From Fasciola hepatica (taxonomy: Eukaryota; Platyhelminthes; Trematoda; Plagiorchiida; Fasciolidae), in the NCBI GenBank assembly GCA_948099385.1, contig CANUEZ040000199.1:4040001-4104000 (forward strand): DNA of 64,000 bases. Reading direction: 5' to 3'. Below the pieces are notes generated by a model. It ran no database searches. It was given only the letters and a program-made list of their open reading frames with translations, and had not been told where the DNA came from. The translations under genes were made by a program, and so were the position numbers. This document shows positions 1 through 9,783 of this stretch, piece after piece (positions within the stretch are counted from its first letter, which is position 1; each line of letters begins with the position of its first letter).

Positions 1-659
1 TAGGTTGACCTTTGTGGCGCACATCTATTGTTGCATTTTTCAAAGTCAATTCCTCATCAAAACGGGATTCAAACGGAATGGTGATAATCTTCTTGTTTTC
101 TACCGCCATGCAATGGCTCACACTTTGTTTGATCTCCAAATTGATCGTAATTGCATCTCATGTTTTGTCTTCACAAAGAAACGAGAATTTCCTACAAAGC
201 AGTAAAGTCTATTTCATGATCAAGAACTCCTAGAAAAATTTAGTAGTTTCGGGAGCTTTAGGCAATACTGCACTGCTTTTCAGTAAAACACGAGTGATAA
301 GCATTCACATGTAGATGAGCAATTGACAAATGAGCAAGCTTATACTTTTGCCTCACTTTTACAATGCACAGCTCGCCAATGACCGAAACGGGAAATTGAA
401 TATTTCTCTGTGACAAACATCTGACTGGTCCAAGAATAGGTAAATTATTGCGATCGGAGAACAGAAATTCAATGTGGAATAGAAAAGTACACATTTAGGC
501 AGCCGTTTGACGCTTAAAATCAAAAGACGGCTAATCAGCTGTCTAACTCAATGATGTGCACAGATGATAAATACCATGGAAGAAGAACTCCGTACGGTGC
601 GAAATACATTCATAATGGATAACCTGAATATTAAATTAACCGGGAGAGGGAAACTCAAA

Positions 660-1055
660 GGAAGACAATGGCGGAGATAGTGCCAGCGAACATCTCTCTA
701 CAATTTATAGGTGACACACTAGCAGCTACTGTGCACAAAAGATTGTTCATGCTGCCAGACTGCGTGTTCATTCTCAGCGGTGTGTTTGCGGTTGCAAGCC
801 AACGAGCCTGACTCGGCAGTCTCATTGTTTGTGTATTCCTGTATATGCTTTTGTGAAACAACATTTTGCGGTCTCACGACCAGACGCCTGGCTGAACACA
901 TTCGCGAGCAACTTCCAACGCCGTTAATGTTTGGAACTGATTTTCCAACTAGGAGAGCATTCGTTTCATACCCAGCTCAGTCTAACCCGAAGGTGAGTGT
1001 AACGGCACTGTCCACAACCCGGATAGGGTTTGTGGTGAGCTGTTCAGAACGGTGA
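660..1055 (+). pseudogene. Decayed PLE GIY-YIG fragment
   Basis: An open frame at 780-1055 contains a stretch reading FCGLTTRRLAEHIREQLPTP. This resembles the GIY-YIG endonuclease motif of Penelope-like elements (Y-[IV]-G-x-T-x-R-x-L-x-x-R-[IV]-x-E-H), with Tyr replaced by Phe and Ile by Cys. No reverse transcriptase is recognisable upstream. I read it as an old 3' remnant of a PLE family different from the other two in the window. The assignment rests on one motif. Confidence 0.35.
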
Positions 1056-1468
1056 GGCACCATATTTTGGTCAGGGCGTAAGACGCCGGAATTCGTCTTT
1101 GCACCCCCCCCTCCCCCTCTGCCATTTCCTCTTAGATCTCAGGGACAATGTTTACATGATCAAAGTCTATCGTGACCCACAGAACACTCATGGCAAGTCG
1201 TAGATTGTCTGCAGACTAACTCAATGGGTGAGTGATATTAGGCCCATATCCGATCTTTGGATAAACCTCTTGTGAAAAAGGTGTAAATAATAACGCTGTC
1301 ATGCATATTGTGTTGATTAAGAAACACTGAAATCAAGCTAGTTTTCCAATGTTTTTATCTTCAGTGTAGTCGTATGCATCAATTACGTGTTCATTCACTT
1401 GTGATATATTGGGACAAAACAAATCATTTGTATAGTACAGTGAAACATTATTGACAGTAAATAAGTAG

Positions 1469-1798
1469 TTAGAAATTAATAATTTCTTCGAAATAGAAGG
1501 TCTTCTCGCCGGAGGATCTGATATTTGTAAAATTGATTTGCACTCGACTCTGCTGGACTACGTTAAACTCAGTGATATTGGAGAAGCTTGTATGGTCCAC
1601 TTTATTTTGTTTTCCGTTGCTCAGACGGAGCACTTTTACAGTGCATTGCGGCTTATCAGACTTCTCGAATTTTGGGCAGATAATCAACAATGACGATTCA
1701 ATGATCGCGCGGCCTCTCCGAAAGTACAATTCCAGCTGAACAGATTTCGGTCTGTTCATTTCAACCTCCCCAATCTGCTCGGAAATATTTACCGTTAT
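1469..1798 (-). CDS. Candidate terminal exon, extracellular-type (left-arm copy)
   Basis: Mirror of 38218-38547. On the minus strand an acceptor-like TTTTCCACTTTCAG precedes a 109-codon open frame ending in a stop. The polypeptide is rich in beta-strand-like alternation (VQLELYFRRG) followed by ICPKFEK and PQCTVKV, with N-linked glycosylation sequons. No known family is recognised. It resembles the exons at 42416-42590 and 41093-41231. No donor is obvious, so it reads as a last exon. Confidence 0.35.
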   Translation of the reverse strand: MTVNISEQIGEVEMNRPKSVQLELYFRRGRAIIESSLLIICPKFEKSDKPQCTVKVLRLSNGKQNKVDHTSFSNITEFNVVQQSRVQINFTNIRSSGEKTFYFEEIINF

Positions 1799-2399
1799 CT
1801 GAAAGTGGAAAACGTCGGAAACTGTAAAGTTCCGTTTTCAAGAGTGAACAGAATATTCGGATGTTTTCGAAATATCTCACAAGACGGAATAGGGAATGTG
1901 AACAGATCCAATGTTTTCCCGGAGAACGAACTTGCAAAGTAGCATTGTGATTATATTTGATAAGTCAAAGAACAGAAGCATTTAGTGCGTATCTCAAATG
2001 GAGTATGCTATCGGCGAGAGACAGTCGGGCCTCGCTAACGGTTAGCACTTTAGCGTCTGTCCAAAGTCCAGGTCAAGGTTTGAGTGAACGGGACCTCACA
2101 AGACTGGACAGTGTATCCGTGAGACAAGAAAGAATTCGGCTCAAGTGTTGGCTAGCCATACTTACAATCGATTAATTAGGGGAAACAATGGCCAATGCGA
2201 ATTTGGACCAGTTAGTTTGTCGTGCGACCAATGGTGATAGTGACTCCTACATTCTGTGCAATCTGTCTGTTTTATGTTAGTATTATTAGATTGTTCGAAG
2301 GCGGAATAGTATTCAGACAAGAATTAGTGGACAGCCACACAATACGACATCCACCACACAGAGCTAATTCTTGAGTTGAATGTCCAAGACAGGATTTAT

Positions 2400-2560
2400 C
2401 TGTGACTTAACTAGTGCCGACCGGTACGATTACCGGACACATCTGGTTATGGAAGGTGGGTAGCTTCCACTAATCAGTTCGAATCGCTCCGAAGTCAACT
2501 ACATGTTACCGTTTTTCTCGTATTTGATGTATATAAAGAACGACGAACGTAACCATCATA
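2400..2560 (+). other. Possible tRNA-derived SINE fragment (left arm)
   Basis: The stretch contains a B-box-like GTTCGAATCGC (about 2481-2491), then CTCCGAAGTCAACTAC. Similar wording (CCGGAAGTCAACTTAG) follows the tRNA-like A box at 13.09 kb. Preceding text GACCGGTACGATTACC also resembles that element. Weak support; mirrored in the right arm near 37.5 kb. Confidence 0.25.
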
Positions 2561-2650
2561 ACTAGAAAGCAGGATTTAAACTTACCCGATTTCCCTCAGG
2601 TTGTGCTAGGAGCACACCGAAAGTAACCAGCAATCAACGGAAGCTATTAT

Positions 2651-2851
2651 TCAGCAAATAAAGCTGTAATGGGAAATCAACTTGCTTTTTTCACATCGAA
2701 AAGTCTGACTCTGTGAGCTGTAGATTTCAAAGTGAACGTCAATAAGCGTACTTTCTTTCTGTAGGCTGACCCACATCAATTTATGTAAAACCTGGGGGAC
2801 TATCGTGAGAGGAACTCTCCTAATGTTGCATGATTTACGCATCAAACACAA
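2651..2851 (-). CDS. Candidate exon (left-arm copy)
   Basis: Mirror of 37165-37365. The frame encodes a segment with TLIDVHFEIY followed 11 residues later by FRCEKSK, the same strand-then-Cys pattern as other candidate exons in this window. Splice borders were not assigned with confidence, and function is unknown. Confidence 0.25.
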   Translation of the reverse strand: MCLMRKSCNIRRVPLTIVPQVLHKLMWVSLQKESTLIDVHFEIYSSQSQTFRCEKSKLISHYSFIC

Positions 2852-3227
2852 GAACCGTAATACGTAAAATATAGTTTGAGAGGAAAACTATGCGATGGAT
2901 CCTCCCATGGTATTTTTGAACTTAAGTAATAAAATATGGTAAAATCTGAATTACCCATTGTTTTGAGTGACAATCGGAATCCTAACATGAACAAATAACA
3001 ACGGTCATCCAATGTTTAACCCAGATGAAACAAATAGGTCATTAGTTAATTGGTTTTCATTGTAACTATTTAATGTATCGGATTCGAAATCACCCTGCTC
3101 CTCTTTGGGCTGATCCAAGTCACCGAGTTAAGTTTGTTCAGATGTCGTCCTCCATGACAGCCAGGAATACTTGACCGTCGGCAAAACATGGTGTCATGAA
3201 TCCTACACGTTACTCGGAATGACTGGA

Positions 3228-3291
<64 letters not shown>
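3228..3291. repeat. (AT)n microsatellite, left arm
   Basis: Almost uninterrupted AT dinucleotides with one TT phase break. Its length differs slightly from the partner at 36723-36788, which accounts for a small coordinate offset between arm positions on either side of it. Confidence 0.95.
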
Positions 3292-3292
<1 letters not shown>

Positions 3293-3621
3293 TAAGGGCG
3301 AAGCAGGTTTAAACGTGGGCACAATCCTGTGGAGAAGTCCTGATTTGGTGAGAAGCAATCGCTTCGAGTTACCACGACGACGACTGGAAGCAAAACAGTT
3401 TCATACAAAATGGTCTATTATATTCTTTTGCTTCTCTTTTCGTGGATTCGAATGGCACCGTGTCAGAGAACAATCACCATTAGGATCAATTGAATTTTTC
3501 GAAAGTGACTATTCGACGATCAGTTGTGCACTTGTTACCTCTCATTTTCACCTAGCATTTCCAGTGGAAACATACGTTTTTCGTTGATCGTCTTTCCCTT
3601 CTGAATAGGACTTCTTCTGAG

Positions 3622-3927
3622 GTGTATCTTAGCCAGTATCGAAGGCCAGAATTCTCGATTTTTACAAGTCGACTGGACATTTTGCAGTCAACGAATGGGC
3701 GCTTTTGTTCATCAGTAACAGAAACGACCACTGAAACGCCAATCTACACAGGCAAGGAAACAAAAGCGAATGTACAGGCTCAGCACACAATAAATCAGTT
3801 GAAAGCGGCTGTAAAAGACGTTTTATGTTCAGATAACTATGGCTCAATTTATTTGTACCCAGAAGGGACTAAACTGACATTGTATTTCGAGGGTCTATTC
3901 ACGTTCCTGGCATACAATTCAGCTTGA
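3622..3927 (+). CDS. Candidate coding exon (left-arm copy)
   Basis: An open frame of 101 codons that reads like protein: a Thr-rich stretch (VTETTTETPIY), an amphipathic segment (INQLKAAVKDVLC), then GTKLTLYFEGLF and a stop. Splice sites are not clear, and it lies on the opposite strand to the other candidate exons of this arm. It could be a terminal exon or a chance frame. Confidence 0.25.
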   Translation: MYLSQYRRPEFSIFTSRLDILQSTNGRFCSSVTETTTETPIYTGKETKANVQAQHTINQLKAAVKDVLCSDNYGSIYLYPEGTKLTLYFEGLFTFLAYNSA

Positions 3928-4205
3928 ATCACGAGAAGGGAACGTTGCTCTATACGATACTACAAATAAATTTTGTGCATGGTATTCTTTTTGAACAATA
4001 GTAGTATCAGTTCAGTTGATAGCCTGACCTGTTCTCATCTGCAAAAACTTATTTATCAGGAGTGTTATGCTGTAGAGAAACGTGGAATGTCTTTTCATTA
4101 CTGAAGAAACTTTTAATCATCCTTAGCAAAATGCCCTCACATTCTTCCCTTCTACCGTTTCCCACTAAAAATAGAACAAACCCGAAGACCGGTAATTTTT
4201 CGTTC

Positions 4206-4248
4206 ATATATACATTTATAAAGATATATATACATATATATATATATG
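4206..4248. repeat. AT-rich simple repeat, left arm
   Basis: Imperfect ATAT/ATAC repeat, mirrored near 35764-35806 with a slightly different unit count. Confidence 0.85.
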
Positions 4249-4349
4249 AATCTACAGTTGTCTCTGTGAGGTTGCCACCCTTCTGAATGAGATAACCTCT
4301 TTGCAAGAAAATGTTTTCTACAAAAGACTTCCACCATGTAATATGCCCA

Positions 4350-4591
4350 TCAGAACCGAACAAGAAACACTTTTATTAGAAACTTCTCCCAAAAGAAGTA
4401 ACATTTTGTAGTTAGATATGATAATTTCATTTCCTGATCACGATTGGCACTAAAGATATGGTATCGGTTTTTTTGTCCGTCACCACATTTGACCTGATGG
4501 AAGCTTAGGTGATTCTCCATTCCAGTTTTCACATTCCGGTTGACACTGATGTGCCGCACTGCTTCCGGTGAAACATTGAGACCGTTACCCA
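4350..4591 (-). CDS. Candidate exon (left-arm copy)
   Basis: Mirror of 35421-35662. On the minus strand an acceptor TCTCCTTTGTCAG leads into a phase-1 open frame with AVRHISVNRNV, a later VKCGDGQ and DQEMKLSYL. It follows the same strand-then-Cys pattern as the neighbouring candidate exons. The downstream border is uncertain. Confidence 0.3.
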
Positions 4592-4896
4592 CTGACAAAG
4601 GAGACAATTCGAGAACATTCAAATGTCGACGGCAAATCAGAATTAGTAAGAAGCCAAAGCAGCAGTGGTTGGCTGAAAAGCCGAAGAAGTGCAGTGGCTT
4701 CCGTGGACGGAAAATATATTTTATTGCCTAATAATTGTAATGAGCCTTCGAAGATACATTGTAAATAAGTTGTTATCATTCCACTTGTAACACCTAATCT
4801 GTATATGGATATGGTGCAGCTCGATTCAATAGACAAAGCATATTCGCTAAGGCAATCGTATTTATATTTTCGTAAAAAATAGCCCAAAAGTTCTAA

Positions 4897-5464
4897 TCGT
4901 CATCATCATTATCGCACAGCATTAAACAACAGAGCGAGCCCCACTGTCCACCGCCTCTCTCACCATGTTGCACGTAGAAATAGAAAGAATAGTTATATAC
5001 AAAATGAACAGCAAGTGAAACTACACTGGTGGGTAAAGGCAATAACGTCCCAGCAACCAACACACGGAATACACAGTCTAACTGGACAAACGCACATTGA
5101 TCAACCATTCTGATTTGACTGAAATTGACAACACGATCGTCACTGCTCTCGGTTTACTGCCATATTCTTCAGTGTATCCAGTCAACTGGCTGAGGAATCA
5201 TTTGAAACCCCGCTCACAATGATGTGATTCACCTACTTTTCCTAAGTTCAATGTGCATTTCCACATTCCATACTGTCATATCATCCGTTGACCTCCACGT
5301 GGCTATCTTCGCTCCCTAGGAGGAAAGTTGTGATAGAATGTCCTCTGAAATAGTAACTAACACTCGATTTCTGACCTCAGCATTGCTCATCCGGTCATTG
5401 CACCTAATCCTACCGATGCTACGCAAACTTCGACGGGCAAAATCGTCAAAGCGACGACATCTTC
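4897..5464 (-). pseudogene. RTE-type LINE 3' end, interrupted by a PLE
   Basis: On the minus strand, bases 5464 to about 5330 translate as RCRRFDDFARRSLRSIGRIR and continue through RMSNAEVRNRVL. This matches the conserved C-terminal tail of RTE-clade LINE polymerases (EDVRRL.vFDhRcLRsIaRi..R.sNaeVR.rVL). Downstream is a degenerate 3' UTR ending in a GATGATGATGACG tail near 4897. A homologous 3' end lies at 56150-56885. The upstream part of the same LINE resumes at 7790, across the inserted PLE. Confidence 0.75.
5453..5464. repeat. 12-bp target-site duplication, left side of PLE-A
   Basis: GACGACATCTTC, repeated exactly at 7778-7789. It lies in the EDV codons of the host LINE, so removing the insertion plus one copy restores the LINE reading frame. 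Confidence 0.8.
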
Positions 5465-5590
5465 TGGTAGAATTTTATTGCTCAATAACACAGCGTAGTC
5501 GAGATCGTTGGTAGGTTGTCGACGTTTCGGTCACCACGGGTAACCTTTTTCAAGACTAGTTTTACAATTGAATGAAACTGGAATAATAGC
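5465..5590 (-). repeat. PLE-A inverted terminal repeat (left)
   Basis: Begins TGGTAGAATTTTATTG and is the reverse complement of 7570-7695. Relative to the reverse transcriptase it is the antisense copy and contains the hammerhead-like motif in antisense. Confidence 0.85.
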
Positions 5591-5596
5591 CAATAA

Positions 5597-7420
5597 ATAG
5601 CCAATAAAATCAGACTCAGAATACGTAATATTCTCAGGAATCAGAAAGCAATTTCGTCAAATCTATCAAGAGACGAACAGAAGGCACTAACCACACTGCA
5701 AAGTAACAAATCGATTCACATCACCAAAGCTGACAAAGGCAACATTACAATCGATCTAAATAGGTCCGACTATGAATCAAAAGTTCGACAACACTTGGAA
5801 GATGGACCATATGAAAGAATTGAAGAAAAGAAAGCCAACGCCACACTGAACAAAACAAAGGCACAGATAAGCAAATACCTTTCTGGGCTGAAAGAAAAGC
5901 TAGGGAAGTCTCTATGGTTTGCTTTGAATCCTAAGACGAACAGACCTGGAAGATTTTACGGACTACCAAAAATCCACAAAGTCGGCACACCGATCCGACC
6001 AATCGTGGATTATACCCCTTGTGCAACCTATATGTTAGCCAAGTACATCAGTACACTACTAAAGCCGCACCAAAAAATGGTGGTAAGTCACATAAATGAC
6101 GCCTTTGATTTCTCCCGCATTCTAAAGACTGTCGTATTAGGAGAAGACGAAACAGCGGTGAGCTTTGATGTGACATCTCTTTACACAAGCGTGCCCATTA
6201 AAGACAGTTTGGAATTTCTACACTCCATATTGATCAATGACACCACCTTAGAACACAGATGTCCATTGAATCCAACTGATATTATCACTGGCTTTGAGCT
6301 ATGCCTCACTTCCACCTTATTTACATTTAACCAATCATTGTACAGACAGACTGACGGCGTAGCCATGGGTTCTACTGTATCACCCATTGTAGCTTATCTG
6401 TTCTTACACTCGATCGAAACTAAAGCATTGGCCACATTTCACAATCCACCACGAATCTATGTCAGATATGTAGACGATACGTTTGCAATTCTGAAATCAG
6501 AACATAGGCATGACTTTCTACAATGTCTCAATAATCAGTCTACCTCAATTCAATTCACAATGGAAACTGAGAGCACTGAGAGAGTCATCAGTTTCCTTGA
6601 CTGTCGACTACAAGTAAACAACTCCCGTAGGTTTACAGTGAGCATTCACAGGAAACCTACACATTCCGACAGATATCTTAACTTGAACTCAGCCCATCCA
6701 CAATGCATAAAACGGGCACTCTTATCGTCAATAGCCAACAGAGTCGACAAATTGTGCAACGACGGTGTCACTCATAAACAGGAAATGCAACGCTTACACA
6801 CGGTTCTTCAAAACAACAACTACCCACGAAGACTAGTTACCGATGTGTTAAGAAACAAGTCAGCAACACACGACGAGAAGGACGTAAACAGGCTAACCTC
6901 CGTTGGTATGCCGTACAGATCGGGCACATCGGAGGCAATCAGGAAAGTGCTTGGTGCGTATGGTGTTCGCGTTTTCTTCCGAATAGATAACACGTTGCGA
7001 CGCCATCTCACAAGAACCAATGCCTCTCAACACATACACGAACAGAACAACTGTGTTTACATGATCAACTGCAAAGAATGCCCCGCTCAGTACATTGGGC
7101 AAACATGCAGACAGGTCAAAACCAGAATCGCAGAACACAAAAATAAAGAAAAATGCAGACCGAGGGACCAAATGGTTTTAAGAAAGTTAGAACGCGACTC
7201 TGCAATCGCACTTCATGCCATATCCGAAAACCACACCATCGACTACGAAAACACCAGAATCCTCCAATGTGGGTTCCGTACGTACACCGAACGTCTCTAC
7301 GCGGTGGCTCTGGCAATTAACGCGCACCAATCGTGTCTCAATCGCAACGATGGGGCAGAGATTTCAAGTATATGGATGGCACTTACGACGCGGATGGATA
7401 AACACCAAAACGGGTCATAG
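5597..7420 (+). CDS. PLE-A reverse transcriptase / GIY-YIG endonuclease (5' truncated)
   Basis: Encodes the enzyme that copies PLE RNA at a nicked target. The frame is open from 5597 without a Met; the first clear homology is TKADKGNITIDLNRSDY. Motifs in order: RFYGLPKIHKVGTPIRPIV, AVSFDVTSLYTSV (motif A), GVAMGSTVSPIVAYL (B), YVRYVDDTFAIL (C, catalytic DD), ISFLDC (D/E), then HRKPTHSDRYL and NNYPRRLV of the thumb/linker, and VYMINCKECPAQYIGQTCRQ of the GIY-YIG domain with VKTRIAEHK. All RT motifs are intact. About 240 residues present in the family B protein are missing at the N terminus. The right-arm copy carries an extra stop. Confidence 0.85.
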   Translation: MANKIRLRIRNILRNQKAISSNLSRDEQKALTTLQSNKSIHITKADKGNITIDLNRSDYESKVRQHLEDGPYERIEEKKANATLNKTKAQISKYLSGLKEKLGKSLWFALNPKTNRPGRFYGLPKIHKVGTPIRPIVDYTPCATYMLAKYISTLLKPHQKMVVSHINDAFDFSRILKTVVLGEDETAVSFDVTSLYTSVPIKDSLEFLHSILINDTTLEHRCPLNPTDIITGFELCLTSTLFTFNQSLYRQTDGVAMGSTVSPIVAYLFLHSIETKALATFHNPPRIYVRYVDDTFAILKSEHRHDFLQCLNNQSTSIQFTMETESTERVISFLDCRLQVNNSRRFTVSIHRKPTHSDRYLNLNSAHPQCIKRALLSSIANRVDKLCNDGVTHKQEMQRLHTVLQNNNYPRRLVTDVLRNKSATHDEKDVNRLTSVGMPYRSGTSEAIRKVLGAYGVRVFFRIDNTLRRHLTRTNASQHIHEQNNCVYMINCKECPAQYIGQTCRQVKTRIAEHKNKEKCRPRDQMVLRKLERDSAIALHAISENHTIDYENTRILQCGFRTYTERLYAVALAINAHQSCLNRNDGAEISSIWMALTTRMDKHQNGS

Positions 7421-7569
7421 CACCTTGTTGACCTCAAATGTCCCCACTAACACTGACACTTAGTATGGACGGAGGTTCAACCCACCCACCCACCTCTTAC
7501 ACTAAAACAACATCACAAACACACAGACCAACACACGAACACACTGTGACTAACACCCAATTGCTCTAA

Positions 7570-7695
7570 GCTATTATTCCAGTTTCATTCGGTTGTAAAA
7601 CCAGTCTTGAAAAAGGTTACCCGTGGTGACCGAAACGTCGACAACCTACCAACGATCTCGACTACGCTGTGTTATTGAGCAATAAAATTCTACCA
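7570..7695 (+). repeat. PLE-A terminal repeat (right, sense)
   Basis: Sense copy of the terminal repeat, ending in GCAATAAAATTCTACCA. It contains an AATAAA polyadenylation-like signal (about 7680-7685) and the hammerhead-like motif at 7604-7643. Confidence 0.85.
7604..7643 (+). ncRNA. Hammerhead-ribozyme-like motif of PLE-A (degenerate core)
   Basis: GTC, TTGAAAA, one extra A, stem II GGTTACC/GGTGACC with loop CGT, then GAAACGTC and GAC. The stem I arms GTC/GAC can pair, stem II is 7 bp with one G-U, and GAAACGTC is the hammerhead GAAA box with an ACGU minimal stem III. The expected CUGANGA box reads UUGAAAA, so two core positions, including the catalytic G, are changed. Self-cleavage is therefore doubtful although the architecture is kept. 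Confidence 0.5.
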
Positions 7696-7777
7696 TAACA
7701 TTTCACATGACGCATCGATTTTTCGGTACATTCCTGACCGATTTCGGTTCTGACACATTAATCCTTATCACCAATCG

Positions 7778-7789
7778 GACGACATCTTC
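7778..7789. repeat. 12-bp target-site duplication, right side of PLE-A
   Basis: Second exact copy of GACGACATCTTC. Twelve to fifteen bp duplications are usual for Penelope-like elements. Confidence 0.8.
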
Positions 7790-8150
7790 CGCACACAGAC
7801 TCCATGCTTCTCAACCACACAATAGAACTGGGCGTACAGCAGCACAGTACACACAAAAATTCAAATTTAGCAAAATATCAGGTCGGCACCACAAGTGCTT
7901 TTGTCCAGCGTTAGCTGCTAGAGCTTTTGTTACAAGCGTGCCACCTCGACTGCCGTGCTCCCATCTGTTGTCAGGCTGATACCGAGGTAATTGGAGCTAT
8001 CAGAACTGCCAGCACCTCCCCTTCGAGCATCAAGCTCGAAAAGAATAGCCTCAAGTCTTGCAACATCACTTTGTACTTTGAACGTGCAAAGTCCATGCGA
8101 GTCTATCTTATGTTCGTTGTGCACATTTCGTCCATCCGAACAAAGTGACA
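7790..8150 (-). pseudogene. RTE-type LINE, RT C-terminal part
   Basis: Reading on the minus strand from about 8150: SSNYLGISLTTDGSTAVEVARL, then KALAANAGQKHLWCRPDILL, VYCAAVRPVLLCG, and SLCAEDV at the insertion point. This is the standard RTE order (YLGs...DG...EI..RI.KA...F..LRHLWRR.DI.L..K..VY.A.VRs.LLYG.E.W.LR.EDV). Stops and frameshifts make it non-functional. It continues on the far side of the PLE at 5464. Confidence 0.75.
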
Positions 8151-8449
8151 AGGCCGTCTGGAAAATCTAGGCCACATAACTTTTCACTATTTGCTAGTTA
8201 GACGCCCACATCCTGAAAATCTCGCAAGGCATTCTGCATTATTATTATGTAGAGCTGAGAGCCTTTCTCCTCCCAGAAACCTGGCCATACAAATAAATTG
8301 GAAGGAGAAGTGTTCAGCCTGGAAGACTCATTGCTGCTGGTTGGAGTTTCGGGGATTATACACTTCCGGTTTCAACAAAAGGGTCGGTTTTCGAGTCACA
8401 CCGAATTGCAAGGTCTGTCTCGGATCGTGGTAAGGGCAGTTTGAATGCT

Positions 8450-9180
8450 TTAAAAAAACGTTTCTGAGAACAATGGATTGAATAACCTGATCGCTATAGC
8501 CTTTGCCGTTGCTAAATGTTGTTTTTGGACTACTTTCAGCGCAGTCGTGGGAAATCTATAGACTATTTCGAACGCGTCGTCGTCTATGTAATGTTCAGTA
8601 TTTGCAAGGTGCGCCACAATTACACTGGCGATGAATTTCCTGTTTCCCGAAGTAAGTCAATTTGATTTGTGCCCTTTGATCCTTTGTGATATTTGCCGTG
8701 TTGTTCTACCTATATAGCTTGCTGAACATGAGAAATCAAACGGGTAGGTTATCATGGACGAGATGGGGACAGGTAACTTGTCTTCCAGGTTCGTTGAGAT
8801 CACCGGTCGACTGGTGAAGCTGGCACGTAGTGTAGGAGTGAGAAAGGTGCAAGTGATTGCCTTATCCAAGCGTCTTGCGAGCAACCCCTTTGAAAGGGAG
8901 TTGAATGCACGACTCTTTCTTCTTGACGGTCACTAGAGCTTGTCTCGTTACTCTTTCTGCTATGTTCTTCTGAACGAAGTGCTCGGGGTATCCGTTATCC
9001 AGAAGCGTTTGTCTTACCATGTCTAATTCTACATTCACCGCCTCATCCACGCAAATCATTCGCACACGGGCTGTGATGGCGCCTGTAAGGTTATGTTTAC
9101 GCCCGATAGGTACAAAACTGGGGACATACTCACACGATATTGAACTCAGTCTTGCGAGATCTCGTGACAAAAGTGAATAA
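8450..9180 (-). pseudogene. Decayed PLE (family C): RT C-terminus and GIY-YIG
   Basis: On the minus strand: LLDNGYPEHFVQKNIAERV (PLE linker), a frameshift near 8880, TPTLRASFTSRPVISTN, SCSASYIGRTTRQISQRIKGH (GIY-YIG), and the tail AIAIRLFNPLFSETF. The order matches the last third of PLE polymerases, and the family clearly differs from A and B. No complete RT precedes it; it ends in unassigned sequence above 9180. Non-functional. Confidence 0.75.
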
Positions 9181-9550
9181 ACTACAGTTTAGCTTGAAGT
9201 GATGCATTTTGACCATTTGTTATGTGATGAGGTAGAAGCTGAATATTCACTTCTCAGATGGTATTAGGCATTTGCTTAGGTTGACTGGGAGCTTTGCGGT
9301 ATTACCTTTGCATACATATTTGTTGAAGCCGAAAAAGTCGACATGCCTACAGTTGGTAATCTACGCAAGGACACTCAAAAGTGCTTTGTTGTTCGAAATC
9401 ATAAACTTTCAGCGAAACCAGTGGGTGCGTTTGGAGAATTCACAGAGCAAGTGAAAAGGCCTAAGATTTGTGATTTTCCACTTCTCCTCCCATTGTGTTC
9501 GTTTTACCTAATAGTTCAATAATTTGTTACAAATTACCCGTCAACGACAA

Positions 9551-9663
9551 ACGGTGCTTCAATGACTCGAGACGATCGATCAAGGAAGCTTGCTCAGTTC
9601 TGCCTGAGCACTGTGATTGGTCTCGTTAACCCCTTTTGCACTCCGTATTATACAGACTTGGCT
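9551..9663 (+). repeat. 113-bp direct repeat, copy 1 (left arm)
   Basis: Nearly identical to 10450-10562, including GTGCTTCAATGACTCGAGAC and the end TATACAGACTTGGCT, with a handful of substitutions. The two copies bracket the LINE fragment 9664-10449, and copy 2 begins exactly where the giant inverted repeat stops. Mirrored copy of this one: 30349-30461. Confidence 0.85.
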
Positions 9664-9783
9664 GATACCGAGATAATTGGAGCTGTCGAAGTCATACTAG
9701 ACAGAATAACCGAATGTCTGAACGAAACTGGAGAAGCCTATTCCTGACATCTGCACTCTAAGAGAGTGAGGCTCAACGCCCAC

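Larger units (their letters stand above)
5465..7777 (+). mobile_element. Penelope-like element family A, nested in an RTE LINE
   Basis: A 2.3-kb insertion bounded by a 12-bp duplication. It has 126-bp inverted termini (5465-5590 and 7570-7695; three mismatches noted), followed on the right by 82 bp not matched at the left. Inside is one long reading frame with PLE reverse transcriptase and GIY-YIG endonuclease. The coding part begins in the middle of the N-terminal region, so the copy is 5' truncated and headed by an inverted copy of its own 3' end, an arrangement described for PLE pseudo-LTRs. Confidence 0.85.

Noticed and set aside
1105..1122. C-rich tract (G-rich in the right arm at about 38897-38912) as a G-quadruplex
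   Set aside because: It is essentially two G runs of five and seven rather than four spaced G tracts, so the case is weak.
3171..3587. A 138-codon frame containing a run of Ile-Tyr repeats
   Set aside because: The repeat comes from the (AT)n microsatellite; the right-arm copy has a different length and frame, so it is not a conserved protein.
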